Of a stretch of 64,000 bases of DNA, positions 42,519 to 51,750 are shown piece after piece. How positions within the stretch are numbered: position 1 is the stretch's first letter; the number at the start of each line of letters is the position of its first letter. The notes beneath the pieces were generated by a model. It searched no databases and was not told the origin of the DNA. It worked only from the letters and a program-made list of their open reading frames with translations. The position numbers and the translations under genes were made by a program. The stretch spans positions 1 through 64,000 of the forward strand of contig NZ_BCVF01000019.1 of assembly GCF_001591605.1 (NCBI RefSeq), written 5' to 3'. This DNA is from Bacillus badius NBRC 15713 (GTDB lineage: Bacteria; Bacillota; Bacilli; Bacillales; Domibacillaceae).

Positions 42519-44947
42519 CAGGATTCCTCTGATTCGATCTTTTTCCAAACAGCTATGACTTTTCCGCTCTCATTCTCATCTAAAACGAATGAGCCGTTCG
42601 AATAGCGGTCACTCTTCTTTAGAGCGGAGAAATCAAATGGGTCGGATAGGCCCTTTTCTGTTTGCAACACAAACTGTGCTTCTTGTTCTATCAATTTCAG
42701 TCCCGCCACACGATGCGGATTCCCTTTTAACTCCCGAAGCATTACCACGCCTCTCGAGGCGCGTGAAAGCGGTTCAAACTCTCTTGAGCTCATTTTCTTA
42801 ACAGCGCCCCGCTGAGTGACGAGCAGCAAATCCCGTTCTTCGTTCGCTTCCCACACCTCCGCGCTGACTACAGTGTCGTCTTCTTTTAAATTGATTCCTT
42901 TGACTCCCGCTGCACGCGGGCCAACAAGGCTCGCCTCTTCCTCGGCAAACAAAAGCCCGTAACCGAAATAAGTCGCCAAGAACACCTGCTTGCTGCCGGT
43001 GGTGAGATGTACGTCAATCACCTCATCATCGCCTTTTAGCTTAATGGCGGTTAACGGCCTTGAGTAGCGCTGCACTTTATAAGCAGCCAGCTCAGTTCGC
43101 TTTACCATGCCGTTTTTCGTCACAAACAATAAATAAAGAGGGGCTTGAAAATCTTTCACAGTAAAAACACTTATAATCGATTCATCTTTTTCAAGAGCAA
43201 CAAGACTCGCCACATGCTGCCCCAGGTCTTTCCAACGAATATCAGGCAGTTCATGGACCGGCAAGTATAAATAGCTCCCCTTGCTCGTAAAGACAAGCAA
43301 AACATCGGTTGTATGAACCTCTTCCTTAAAGAGCAGACGATCCGTCTCCTTCATCGCCAAATCTTTCCCGCCGGATGCCGAATAGGAACGCAGGCTGGTC
43401 CGTTTAATATAGCCGTCTTTTGTCACTGTAACAATGACCTCTTCATTCGGAATGAGCACTTCAAGGTTCACTTTGATTTCTTCAATTTGCTCTTCGATCA
43501 CGGTCCGCCGCGTGTCGTTATATTTCTTTCGCACATCTTTCAGTTCTTTTTTAATGACACCTGTCAGCTTTTTCTCACTTGCCAGAATAGCGGTGAGCTG
43601 CTCGATTTCTGCCAACAATTCTTGGGCTTCCTTTTGGAGGGCAGTGATATCTGTATTCGTCAGCCGGTATAACTGCAAGCTGACAATCGCTTCTGCCTGC
43701 GCCTCTGTAAACTCAAAGGCTGCCATCAAATTATTCTTGGCATCGCGCTTATCCTTCGATGCCCGAATGGCCGCAATCACTTCATCAAGGATGGATAAAG
43801 CCTTAATCAAGCCGTCTACAATATGCTGGCGGGCCCGCGCCTTCGCCAATTCATATTCAGAACGCTTTGTAACCACTTCTTTTTGGTGGCTTATGTACGC
43901 ATCAAGCAGTTCAGGCAGTCCCATCAGCACCGGACGCTGATTATGGATGGCCACCATATTAAAGTTATAACTGATTTGCAAGTCACTCGCTTTGTATAAA
44001 TAATTTAAAATGCCTTGGGCGTCGCCATCTTTTTTCAGCTCAATGACGATGCGGAGCCCTGTGCGGTCTGTTTCATCCCTTACTTCGGCTATCCCTTCTA
44101 CTTTGCGGTCCAGACGGAAATCGTCTATTTTTTTCACCAGGTTTGCTTTATTGACATCATAAGGAATTTCGGTGATGACGATTTGTTTTTTTCCGCCGCG
44201 AATATCTTCAATCTCGGCTTTTCCGCGTACAATGATTTTGCCTTTTCCTGTTTTGTACGCTTTCTCAATTCCTTCAATTCCTTGAATAATGCCGCCGGTC
44301 GGAAAATCAGGCCCTTTGATCACCGTCATCAGCTCCTCGACCGTGCAGCCAGGGTGCTCCATTCTCATAATCGCTGCATCAATCACTTCGCCGAGCTGGT
44401 GCGGCGGAATTTCAGTTGCATATCCGGCGGATATCCCGGTAGAACCATTGACTAATAAGTTAGGGAAGCGCGCCGGCAAAACGGTCGGCTCCTCTGTTGT
44501 ATCATCAAAGTTCGGAATAAAATCAACTGTGCGCTTATCAATATCTTTCAATAATTCGCCGGAAATAGCAGAAAGCCTTGCTTCCGTGTAACGCATGGCA
44601 GCCGGCGGATCGCCGTCCACGGAACCGTTATTTCCATGCATCTCAACGAGCAGCTGCCGAAGCTTCCATTCCTGGCTCATCCGCACCATCGCGTCATATA
44701 CAGACGTATCGCCGTGCGGGTGAAAGTTCCCGATGACGTTCCCTACTGTTTTTGCGGATTTACGAAAGCCTTTTTCGTGGGTGTTCCCCTCTGTATGCAT
44801 CGCATATAAAATCCGGCGCTGTACAGGCTTCAAGCCATCACGGGCATCGGGAAGCGCCCGCTCTTGAATAATATATTTACTGTAACGCCCAAAACGGTCT
44901 CCAAGCACCTCTTCAAGCGGTAAATCCTGAAATACTTCTTTTTGCAT
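42518..44947 (-). CDS. parC: ParC: topoisomerase IV subunit A
   Basis: This 809-residue type IIA topoisomerase subunit cuts and rejoins DNA to decatenate chromosomes. The DNA-gate domain begins LPDARDGLKPVQRRILYAM. The catalytic tyrosine lies in the AAMRYTEARLS segment (about residue 120), and the quinolone-determining region reads HPHGDTSVYDAMVRM. A C-terminal beta-pinwheel follows (about 500-800). It is ParC rather than GyrA because it pairs with the parE gene just upstream, with a 4-base gap, and lacks a GyrA box. Confidence 0.95.
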   Translation of the reverse strand: MQKEVFQDLPLEEVLGDRFGRYSKYIIQERALPDARDGLKPVQRRILYAMHTEGNTHEKGFRKSAKTVGNVIGNFHPHGDTSVYDAMVRMSQEWKLRQLLVEMHGNNGSVDGDPPAAMRYTEARLSAISGELLKDIDKRTVDFIPNFDDTTEEPTVLPARFPNLLVNGSTGISAGYATEIPPHQLGEVIDAAIMRMEHPGCTVEELMTVIKGPDFPTGGIIQGIEGIEKAYKTGKGKIIVRGKAEIEDIRGGKKQIVITEIPYDVNKANLVKKIDDFRLDRKVEGIAEVRDETDRTGLRIVIELKKDGDAQGILNYLYKASDLQISYNFNMVAIHNQRPVLMGLPELLDAYISHQKEVVTKRSEYELAKARARQHIVDGLIKALSILDEVIAAIRASKDKRDAKNNLMAAFEFTEAQAEAIVSLQLYRLTNTDITALQKEAQELLAEIEQLTAILASEKKLTGVIKKELKDVRKKYNDTRRTVIEEQIEEIKVNLEVLIPNEEVIVTVTKDGYIKRTSLRSYSASGGKDLAMKETDRLLFKEEVHTTDVLLVFTSKGSYLYLPVHELPDIRWKDLGQHVASLVALEKDESIISVFTVKDFQAPLYLLFVTKNGMVKRTELAAYKVQRYSRPLTAIKLKGDDEVIDVHLTTGSKQVFLATYFGYGLLFAEEEASLVGPRAAGVKGINLKEDDTVVSAEVWEANEERDLLLVTQRGAVKKMSSREFEPLSRASRGVVMLRELKGNPHRVAGLKLIEQEAQFVLQTEKGLSDPFDFSALKKSDRYSNGSFVLDENESGKVIAVWKKIESEES

Positions 44948-44951
44948 CTAC

Positions 44952-46922
44952 TTACTCCTCCTTGCCGACTGAAAGATTCTCATTATCTAAAATATTGCTG
45001 TCTTCTTCCAGTCCGAAAGCAACATTTGACTCGATCCATTTCCGGCGCGGCTCTACTTTGTCCCCCATTAGCGTCGCAACACGGCGTTCGGCGCGGGCAG
45101 CATCGTCAATCAGCACACGGATCAACGTTCTTGTTTCCGGGTTCATGGTCGTTTCCCACAGCTGGTCTGCATTCATTTCCCCGAGCCCTTTGTAACGCTG
45201 GAGCATGCATCCCTTTCCGACTTTCTTCATCGTTTCCGCCAGCTCTTCATCGGTCCAGGCATACTCCACCTTTTCTTTCTTGCCGCTTCCCTTGCTCACT
45301 TTATAAAGCGGCGGCAGTGCAATGTATACTTTCCCCGCTTCAATCAGCGGCTTCATGTACCGGTAGAAGAAGGTCAGCAGCAGCACTTGAATGTGGGCGC
45401 CGTCGGTATCTGCGTCCGTCATGATAATTACCTTATCATAATTGGCATCCTCCACGTTAAAATCCGGTCCTACCCCTGCTCCGATCGCATGGATAATCGT
45501 ATTGATTTCTTCATTTTTGAAAATGTCGGCCAGCTTGGCTTTCTCGGTGTTAATAACTTTTCCGCGCAGCGGAAGAACGGCTTGAAAGCGGCGGTCGCGC
45601 CCTTGCTTAGCCGATCCTCCGGCTGAGTCCCCCTCCACTAAATACAACTCATTTTTTTGCGGATTGCGTGACTGGGCAGGAGTCAATTTCCCGGACAGAA
45701 CGCCTTCATTGCGCTTGCGTTTTTTTCCGCTGCGGGCATCTTCACGGGCCTTTCTTGCCGCTTCTCTTGCCTGGGCGGCCTTGATAGCTTTTTTAATTAG
45801 CAGAGAGCTTGTTTCTGGATTTTCCTCAAGAAAGTAAGAGAGCTGTGAAGAAACTACACTGTCTACTGCGGAGCGGGCTTCGCTCGTCCCTAGCTTTCCT
45901 TTTGTCTGACCTTCAAACTGCAGCAGTTCTTCCGGAATACGCACGGAAACAACGGCCGCTAAGCCTTCACGAATATCGGAGCCCTCTAAGTTTTTTTCTT
46001 TCTCCTTAAGCAGGCTTACTTTGCGGGCATATTCATTGAATACTCTTGTCATCGCTGTGCGGGCGCCTGCTTCATGAGTGCCGCCGTCTTTTGTGCGGAC
46101 ATTATTTACAAAAGACAGGATCGTTTCAGAGTAGCCGTCATTAAATTGGAAAGCAAAGTCTACTTCAATGCCGTTTTGATCTCCTGCAAAGGAAACAACC
46201 GGGTGCAATGTATCTTTCTCTCCATTTAAATATTTAACGAATTCTTCAATGCCTTTTTCATAGTAAAACACTTCTTCTAATCGCTGCCGTTCGTCCGTCA
46301 AACTAATTTTCAAGCCTTTTAACAAGAAAGCTGACTCTCGCAGGCGCTCGCTTAACGTATCAAAATTATAATGAATGGTACTGAAGATAGACGGATCTGG
46401 CTTAAAGTGAATTTTCGTTCCTGTTTTTTTCGTGTTTCCGATCTTTTCAAGGGTGGTGACCGGAACGCCTCCATGTTCAAAGCGCTGCTCATAAACGAAA
46501 CCGTCGCGGTGGATTGTCACTGTCAGCCACTCAGATAAAGCATTGACGACGGAAGCGCCGACGCCATGCAAGCCGCCGCTCGTTTTATATCCTCCCTGAC
46601 CAAACTTCCCGCCGGCATGAAGAATCGTTAAGATGACTTCCGGTGTCGGCTTTCCGAGTTTATGCATACCTGTAGGCATACCGCGGCCAAAATCCTGGAC
46701 GCTGACCGATTGATCTTTATGAATAATAATTTTAATTTCGCTGCCATAGCCGGCAAGCGCTTCATCCACTGAGTTGTCTACGATTTCATAGACTAAATGA
46801 TGCAGCCCCCGTGTATCCGTGGAACCGATATACATTCCGGGGCGCTTTCTGACTGCTTCCAGGCCTTCGAGAACCTGAATAGCGTCATCATTATAGTCAA
46901 AGGTCACTTCTTTTTTCGTCAC
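44952..46922 (-). CDS. parE: ParE: topoisomerase IV subunit B
   Basis: This 656-residue ATPase subunit has the GHKL domain (EIVDNSVDEALAGYG, DFGRGMPTGMH, GGLHGVGASVVNALS), the transducer, and the TOPRIM domain (LVEGDSAGGSAKQGRDRRFQ, ADTDGAHIQ) ending with QRYKGLGEMNADQLWETTM. It drives strand passage in topoisomerase IV. The start is a GTG with AAAGGGGA. The operon parE-parC matches the order in other Bacilli. Confidence 0.96.
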   Translation of the reverse strand: MTKKEVTFDYNDDAIQVLEGLEAVRKRPGMYIGSTDTRGLHHLVYEIVDNSVDEALAGYGSEIKIIIHKDQSVSVQDFGRGMPTGMHKLGKPTPEVILTILHAGGKFGQGGYKTSGGLHGVGASVVNALSEWLTVTIHRDGFVYEQRFEHGGVPVTTLEKIGNTKKTGTKIHFKPDPSIFSTIHYNFDTLSERLRESAFLLKGLKISLTDERQRLEEVFYYEKGIEEFVKYLNGEKDTLHPVVSFAGDQNGIEVDFAFQFNDGYSETILSFVNNVRTKDGGTHEAGARTAMTRVFNEYARKVSLLKEKEKNLEGSDIREGLAAVVSVRIPEELLQFEGQTKGKLGTSEARSAVDSVVSSQLSYFLEENPETSSLLIKKAIKAAQAREAARKAREDARSGKKRKRNEGVLSGKLTPAQSRNPQKNELYLVEGDSAGGSAKQGRDRRFQAVLPLRGKVINTEKAKLADIFKNEEINTIIHAIGAGVGPDFNVEDANYDKVIIMTDADTDGAHIQVLLLTFFYRYMKPLIEAGKVYIALPPLYKVSKGSGKKEKVEYAWTDEELAETMKKVGKGCMLQRYKGLGEMNADQLWETTMNPETRTLIRVLIDDAARAERRVATLMGDKVEPRRKWIESNVAFGLEEDSNILDNENLSVGKEE

Positions 46923-47209
46923 AAAAATTCCCCTTTCAGACTTCCTAGAGAAACAAACAAACGTTCGTACGCTTCATTATATCATAAAAATTCCAATCCT
47001 TCATCTCCCCCGCCGCCGGGAGCTTATAATGGTACTGTGCCGTTCTGTATTTTCCTCTGCCTTATTGTATGGTCAACAAGCCATTTATGCAAACGCCTTG
47101 TCCAAATTTTTTGTTCTTTTTCAATCATTTTGATGACAAAAAAGAGAACGCGGAAACGTTCAGGCTGTATCGTTTACTTTTAGGTATACCTTCCTCTTTC
47201 ACGTTAAAA
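46923..47209. other. Intergenic region upstream of parE
   Basis: About 290 bases between the yneT terminator and parE. It must hold the parE promoter, but no pair with good spacing stands out. A 34-codon minus-strand ORF (beginning MIEKEQKIWTRRLHKW) has no ribosome binding site and is not called. Confidence 0.4.
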
Positions 47210-47234
47210 AACAAGCGGCAGCACACCGCTTGTT
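47210..47234 (-). terminator. Terminator of yneT
   Basis: The stem AACAAGCGG and its complement has a 7-base loop and is followed by TTTTTTAAC on the minus strand, just after the yneT stop codon. Confidence 0.8.
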
Positions 47235-47248
47235 CTTTGTTTGGCTGA

Positions 47249-47659
47249 TTATTTTGTGAGAGCATGCTCCACTTTAATGCATCTATCCATAATCACCGTT
47301 TTGCCTTTCTCTTTTAGAAATTGATACGCCTCTTCATTAGCTACGCCGAGCTGCGCCCAAAAAATTTCACTATCTATTTCAGCAAATTCTTTAGCAATTT
47401 CCGGCAAAAATTCTGAGCGCCGAAACACATTCACGATATCCACCGGCTCTTGAATTTCTTTAAGAGAAGCAACCGCCCGTTCTCCCAGCACTTCATCGAT
47501 CGCAGGATTAACCGGAATAATTTTATATCCGGCCCGCTGCATTGCTTCAGAGACCATATAGCTTGTCCGCTCCGGGTTATCACTTAAACCGACTACGGCG
47601 ATCGTTTTCGCTTTTTTTAACAGCTTGCCCATTTCTTCTCTTGTTGGATTTATTATCAT
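47249..47659 (-). CDS. yneT: CoA-binding-domain protein (YneT family)
   Basis: This roughly 136-residue protein is a single Rossmann-type CoA-binding domain (AVVGLSDNPERTSYMVSEAMQRAGYKIIPVNP, then VDIVNVFRRSEFLPEI and IFWAQLGVANEEA). Its cellular role is unknown. It matches B. subtilis YneT in length and in its position beside parE. The start is the ATG at 47659 after GGAGGAGAG; the upstream start inside that ribosome binding site is rejected. Confidence 0.85.
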   Translation of the reverse strand: MIINPTREEMGKLLKKAKTIAVVGLSDNPERTSYMVSEAMQRAGYKIIPVNPAIDEVLGERAVASLKEIQEPVDIVNVFRRSEFLPEIAKEFAEIDSEIFWAQLGVANEEAYQFLKEKGKTVIMDRCIKVEHALTK

Positions 47660-47965
47660 CAATAACTCTCCTCCTTGCACAAACTAATTCGTTCCTGCCC
47701 CGTCATTTTCCTTCTGCCGCTTTCCCCGACCTGCTGATCTTAAAATAAAGTTTGGTTCTATCTTTTCTGCATACTTTAGAATCTATCCGATATGCACTAA
47801 AATTTCCAGGGATTTAAAGGGCTCGCTCTCGCTTGGAAAATCTGCAGGCAACTGATGCATATATACCCATTCTATACCGGGTTGGCGGCTATCAGCAATC
47901 AAATGACGGATGAACATCCATAGGACAGAACAGAAAATGATTTCAAGGAAAGTCAAGCAACGTGA
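47660..47965. other. Intergenic region between yneT and the DUF4097 lipoprotein gene
   Basis: About 300 bases with no supported gene, RNA motif or repeat. It was checked for remains of an ABC permease gene, which would be expected next to the ATPase at 48972-49895, and none was seen. Confidence 0.4.
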
Positions 47966-48853
47966 TTAAAAAAACTTAAATGAAAAGTCTCCTGATTCCG
48001 TTCTTGCATTGAGCAAATATTTTTTCTTCCCGATCTCTCCCAGCAGACTATTTTCTGTTTTTTCTTTAATAGTAAAGTAGTTTTCCGGCAAATGAGCTTT
48101 GCCTGAATGGCTTAAAAAATCAACCTTTAGAGAATCTGGTTGTTGGTTTGACTGAACAAGTATATCACCGCTTGTAGAAGCCAGCTTCATATTCCCTTCC
48201 ATGCTTTCGGCAGAGACGGAAATATCCCCAGATGAAGTGCTGGCTGTTAAATGATCGGCCTGCATACCTGTTGATTGAATATTTCCGCTTTCGGTAAAGA
48301 GCTTTGCTTTGTTAGCTTCGTTGTGTTTAAGACTTAAGGAGCCGCTTGATGAAGCAAGGGCCAGCTGTTCATGAATGATTACATCATTCATTGTCTGATC
48401 CCCTGATTCAGTTTCTATTTCCATGTGTTTTGTATGTACTTTTTTAACCGCTATATCTCCGGAAGAGCCCTTCACTTGCAGGCTGTCATACAGCTTTTCC
48501 GGAAGCTTCACAATGAGGTTAACATCTTTATCACTGCCTGTGCGCAAGCCTACTTTTCCTTTTTTCAGAAGGTACTTCACCTGCAATTTGTAATTTTCCT
48601 GCTTAACTGTCCATTGATATCGATCAACCATCTTTTCATCGATTTGCCCTTCAAGTGAGACCACGAGATCTGTACCACTTGCCGGTATAACTTCAATATC
48701 AGAAGCAGCTGCCTCAATGAAAACTTCATCCACCGCCTTTCCATCCATCGTTTTCTCTTCACGTACATCCGCCGTCCCCCCAAAGCCGAACCAGCCGCAT
48801 CCCGCCAGGATGCAGCAGCCGGCGGCGAACAAAAATAGTCTTATCCTCTTCAT
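47966..48853 (-). CDS. DUF4097-family lipoprotein
   Basis: This roughly 295-residue lipoprotein (signal MKRIRLFLFAAGCCILAGC, lipobox LAGC) is followed by a right-handed beta-helix of the DUF4097 (putative adhesin) type. The repeats read IEVIPASGTDLVVSLEG, GSSGDIAVKKVHTKHMEIETE, ESGDQTMNDVII, SSSGSLSLKH and STSGDISVSAES. Members of this family often accompany envelope-stress two-component systems. It lies about 105 bases downstream of the ABC ATPase gene and is likely cotranscribed with it. Its own activity is unknown. The ATG start has AAGGAG upstream. Confidence 0.8.
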   Translation of the reverse strand: MKRIRLFLFAAGCCILAGCGWFGFGGTADVREEKTMDGKAVDEVFIEAAASDIEVIPASGTDLVVSLEGQIDEKMVDRYQWTVKQENYKLQVKYLLKKGKVGLRTGSDKDVNLIVKLPEKLYDSLQVKGSSGDIAVKKVHTKHMEIETESGDQTMNDVIIHEQLALASSSGSLSLKHNEANKAKLFTESGNIQSTGMQADHLTASTSSGDISVSAESMEGNMKLASTSGDILVQSNQQPDSLKVDFLSHSGKAHLPENYFTIKEKTENSLLGEIGKKKYLLNARTESGDFSFKFF

Positions 48854-48971
48854 CCTTCTGCCCACTCCTTCTGAATCCTTCCTTAATCGGCGTTCTCACG
48901 CTCTATGCTTTGGAATGATAAACATCCAAACGCTGCCATAGCTTAAGTTTTCTGGCCTTGCATCTCCTCAT

Positions 48972-49895
48972 TTACGCACTCGTTTTGCTCCCATTAATAA
49001 TATCCATAAAATAATCTTCCAGGGAGTGGCTCTTTTGGCTGATCTCTTTCACAAGCACATCACTCATAATCAATGCCTTGGAAATCTCTGCTTGAGAGTC
49101 AGCAGCTTCATACACTCTTATTCTTGACTCATCTATGATCTTATAATTTTTCAATGCTAGTTGATGCTCCAGCACATAACCGGCTTTTCTCACATCGTCT
49201 ACCTTCACTTCCATATACTCCGTTGTCCCCTGGTGAATCGATTCCAGAGAAACCTCCTGCAGCAGCCTCCCGTCACGGATAACGCCAATCGTATCAGCAA
49301 TTTGTTCAATTTCAGCTAATATATGGCTGGAAATGAACAAAGTAATGCCATATTCTTCAGACAACATGTGGAATAAATCTCTCATTTCTTTTATTCCGAC
49401 CGGATCAAGCCCATTGATTGGCTCATCCAGAATTAACAGCTCCGGCTTCGTGATCATCGCTCTGGCAATGCCGAGCCTCTGTTTCATCCCAAGTGAAAAT
49501 TCCTTCACCGGCTTCTTCTCGCCCACAGATAAACGGACAAGATCCAAAGCCGATTGGACGGCCCCGTTTTTGTAATACCCCATATACTCACAATGCAGCT
49601 CAAGGTTTTCCCGTGCCGTCAAATGGTCATAGAAAACCGGATATTCAATTAAGCTTCCGATTCGCTTGAGCTTTTCATGCGGCGTGGAATGAACCCCCTC
49701 CCCGAATAAGAGGATTTCTCCGGCTGTCGGTTTGACTAAATCCATCAGCATCTTCATCACCGTTGTTTTCCCTGCGCCATTCGGGCCGAGGAATCCATAA
49801 ATCTCGCCCTTTTTCACATGAAGATTGACATTGGATACGACTTCCTTCCCTTTGTAAACCTTCGATAACTGTCTGGTCTGGATAATATAGTCCAT
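48972..49895 (-). CDS. ABC transporter ATP-binding protein (BcrA/lantibiotic-immunity type)
   Basis: This 307-residue ATPase has Walker A GPNGAGKTT, the signature FSLGMKQRLGIARAM, Walker B LLILDEPINGLDP and H-loop FISSHI, plus a C-terminal extension typical of ABC-2 exporters of the BcrA/SpaF type used in antimicrobial-peptide resistance or envelope stress. It needs a membrane permease, but none is encoded next to it; the following gene encodes a DUF4097 lipoprotein. The two-component genes upstream probably control it. Confidence 0.87.
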   Translation of the reverse strand: MDYIIQTRQLSKVYKGKEVVSNVNLHVKKGEIYGFLGPNGAGKTTVMKMLMDLVKPTAGEILLFGEGVHSTPHEKLKRIGSLIEYPVFYDHLTARENLELHCEYMGYYKNGAVQSALDLVRLSVGEKKPVKEFSLGMKQRLGIARAMITKPELLILDEPINGLDPVGIKEMRDLFHMLSEEYGITLFISSHILAEIEQIADTIGVIRDGRLLQEVSLESIHQGTTEYMEVKVDDVRKAGYVLEHQLALKNYKIIDESRIRVYEAADSQAEISKALIMSDVLVKEISQKSHSLEDYFMDIINGSKTSA

Positions 49896-49987
49896 TGTTT
49901 TAGATTCCTTTCATCTCAATTTCTTTTATTGTAGGGAAAAGAATTTTCTTTTTTCTTACTCAATCCTTAAGAAAATCTTACGTTTAT

Positions 49988-50923
49988 TTAAAATGAGATC
50001 TTTTTTAATTCCACAGTAAAGACCGTCTGAACATACGGCTTGCTTTCAAGATAAATCCTGCCGCCGAGCTGTTCTATGATTCTCTTTGTAATGGTCAGAC
50101 CCAGCCCGCTTCCTTGATACGCTTTATTTCTGGAGTCCTCCAACGTATACAGCCGTTCAAAAACACGGTCTTGTTCAGGCTCGCGAATGCCTTTTCCCTG
50201 ATCCCAAACATCTATGAATACAGTCTGATCATTTGAGCGAAGAGCAAGGCCAACCACTCCTCCCTCGCTGCCATATTGGATCGCATTGGAAAGTAAGTTA
50301 TGAAGCACCCGGTCCAGCTCTTCATCATTTCCCCAGCCATAAACCGGGTCTTCAGGAAGATCAATCTTGACTTGCAAAGCTTTTTTCGTTAACACGTCGT
50401 AAAAGCCGAGAATATTCCTCCTGCACAGTTCATTCATATTCACCCGGGAAACCGCTATCTCTTTATCCCCTGAATCCAGGCGGGAAAGCTCAAAGAACTT
50501 TTTGATAAGGGCGGACAGCTCCGCGGCTTTGCTATTTGTCTTTGTCAGCAACGTCTTCATTTCTTCCTCGCTGGCATTAGCATCGTTCAAAATAATCTCA
50601 ATGTAGCCTTGAATAACAGTAAGCGGTGTTTTTAAATCATGAGAAATATTGGCAAGCATTCTCCTTTTCGAAATTTCCATTTTCCGATAAGCGGCGATCG
50701 TCTTCTGGTTATGCTCGAGCAAGGCATTAATTTCTCTTAAAACAGCTTTCATTGAGGGATCATCTGTATCGATCAGCAGTTTTTCACCTGTATGCTCTGC
50801 TATGATCCGGTGCATTTTTTGGGCCGCGTACTCAAGCTGTCTTTGCTGCTGCCGGCGTGCCCGATATTGGTATATGTGGCCCCCTGCGCTGGCTAGCAAT
50901 ATCATAAACAAAACAAGCGCCAT
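49988..50923 (-). CDS. Sensor histidine kinase with short membrane anchor
   Basis: This 311-residue kinase has a single N-terminal membrane helix (about 2-18) and almost no extracellular part, then a coiled linker, HisKA (ISHDLKTPLTVIQGY, phospho-His near residue 95) and HATPase (NLLSNAIQYG, DQGKGI, GSGLGLTI). Kinases with such a small sensor often need a partner transporter for sensing. The start lies just after the stop of the response regulator gene (4-base gap), and the ABC ATPase gene follows. Confidence 0.88.
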   Translation of the reverse strand: MALVLFMILLASAGGHIYQYRARRQQQRQLEYAAQKMHRIIAEHTGEKLLIDTDDPSMKAVLREINALLEHNQKTIAAYRKMEISKRRMLANISHDLKTPLTVIQGYIEIILNDANASEEEMKTLLTKTNSKAAELSALIKKFFELSRLDSGDKEIAVSRVNMNELCRRNILGFYDVLTKKALQVKIDLPEDPVYGWGNDEELDRVLHNLLSNAIQYGSEGGVVGLALRSNDQTVFIDVWDQGKGIREPEQDRVFERLYTLEDSRNKAYQGSGLGLTITKRIIEQLGGRIYLESKPYVQTVFTVELKKISF

Positions 50924-50927
50924 CCTA

Positions 50928-51632
50928 TCATTCTCCTAATTTATAGCCGATCCCCCACACCGTTTGAATATACCGGGGAGCTGACGGATCGTCTTCAATT
51001 TTTTCTCTTAATCTTCTAATATGTACGTTGATGACGTTTTCGTCTCCAAAATAGTCTTCATTCCAAACTTGCGTATAAAGCTGCGCTTTGGTAAAAACCC
51101 GTTCCGGCTTGGCAGCAAGCAGCTTCAGTATTTGAAATTCCTTCGCTGTTAACTTGACATCAACTCCTCTTTTTTGGACCGAAAAGTTCGTCGAATGAAT
51201 AAGCAGATCGCCTACCTCGATTGCAGCCTGCTCCGGCTGGCGGGCGGCTGTGTAAAGGGTGGCCCGGCGTATAAGCGCTTTAACCCTGGCAGCCAGTTCA
51301 ATCATGGAAAAGGGCTTTGTAATATAGTCATCTGCTCCAAAACCAAGACCAAGCGCTTTATCTACCTCGCCATCCTTCGCCGATAGAATAAGGACCGGCA
51401 CCGTACTTGTTTCCCGGATCTTTTTCAAACAATCCAGCCCATCCATTCCCGGCAGCATTAAATCGAGCAGGATTAAGTCAAATGGATCAGCCTGCCCGAG
51501 CACCTCTATCGCTGACAAACCGTCGAACACCGGCGTTACAGCGTATCCTTCTTTCGTTAATTGCATAGAAACAACCTCGCTGATTGACGGATCATCTTCT
51601 ATAAGCAATATGTTTTCCCGCAAATCGATCAC
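50928..51632 (-). CDS. OmpR-family response regulator
   Basis: This 234-residue regulator has a receiver (LLIEDDPS, phospho-Asp in LILLDLMLPGMDG, Lys in ITKPFS) and a C-terminal winged-helix OmpR/PhoB DNA-binding domain (VKLTAKEFQILKLLAAKPE, NVINVHIRRLREKIEDD). It pairs with the kinase that follows after 4 bases and most likely controls the downstream ABC ATPase and DUF4097 genes. Target sites were not identified. Confidence 0.9.
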   Translation of the reverse strand: MIDLRENILLIEDDPSISEVVSMQLTKEGYAVTPVFDGLSAIEVLGQADPFDLILLDLMLPGMDGLDCLKKIRETSTVPVLILSAKDGEVDKALGLGFGADDYITKPFSMIELAARVKALIRRATLYTAARQPEQAAIEVGDLLIHSTNFSVQKRGVDVKLTAKEFQILKLLAAKPERVFTKAQLYTQVWNEDYFGDENVINVHIRRLREKIEDDPSAPRYIQTVWGIGYKLGE

Positions 51633-51667
51633 CCACTTCTTTCGTTATGATAAAAAATAGAAAAAAA

Positions 51668-51700
51668 CGCTTTGCATTGCGAAGATGGCAATGCAAAGCG
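51668..51700 (-). terminator. Terminator of the NCS2 permease gene
   Basis: A 13-bp stem (CGCTTTGCATTGC and its complement) with a 7-base loop is followed by TTTTTTTCTATTTTTT on the minus strand. Confidence 0.88.
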
Positions 51701-51750
51701 GACGTTTACTGTTGTATACTGCTGCCAAGAATTTTCATCCAGCCCGATGT

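Noticed and set aside
43434-43940. Open reading frame of 168 codons opposite parC
   Set aside because: It is on the opposite strand of a conserved topoisomerase gene, has no ribosome binding site and is rich in Ser/Phe, as expected for a shadow frame.
44942-45424. Open reading frame of 160 codons opposite parE
   Set aside because: It is a shadow of parE with skewed composition and no start signals.
46923-47209. 34-codon ORF upstream of parE
   Set aside because: No ribosome binding site and no recognised family; the region is more simply the parE promoter.
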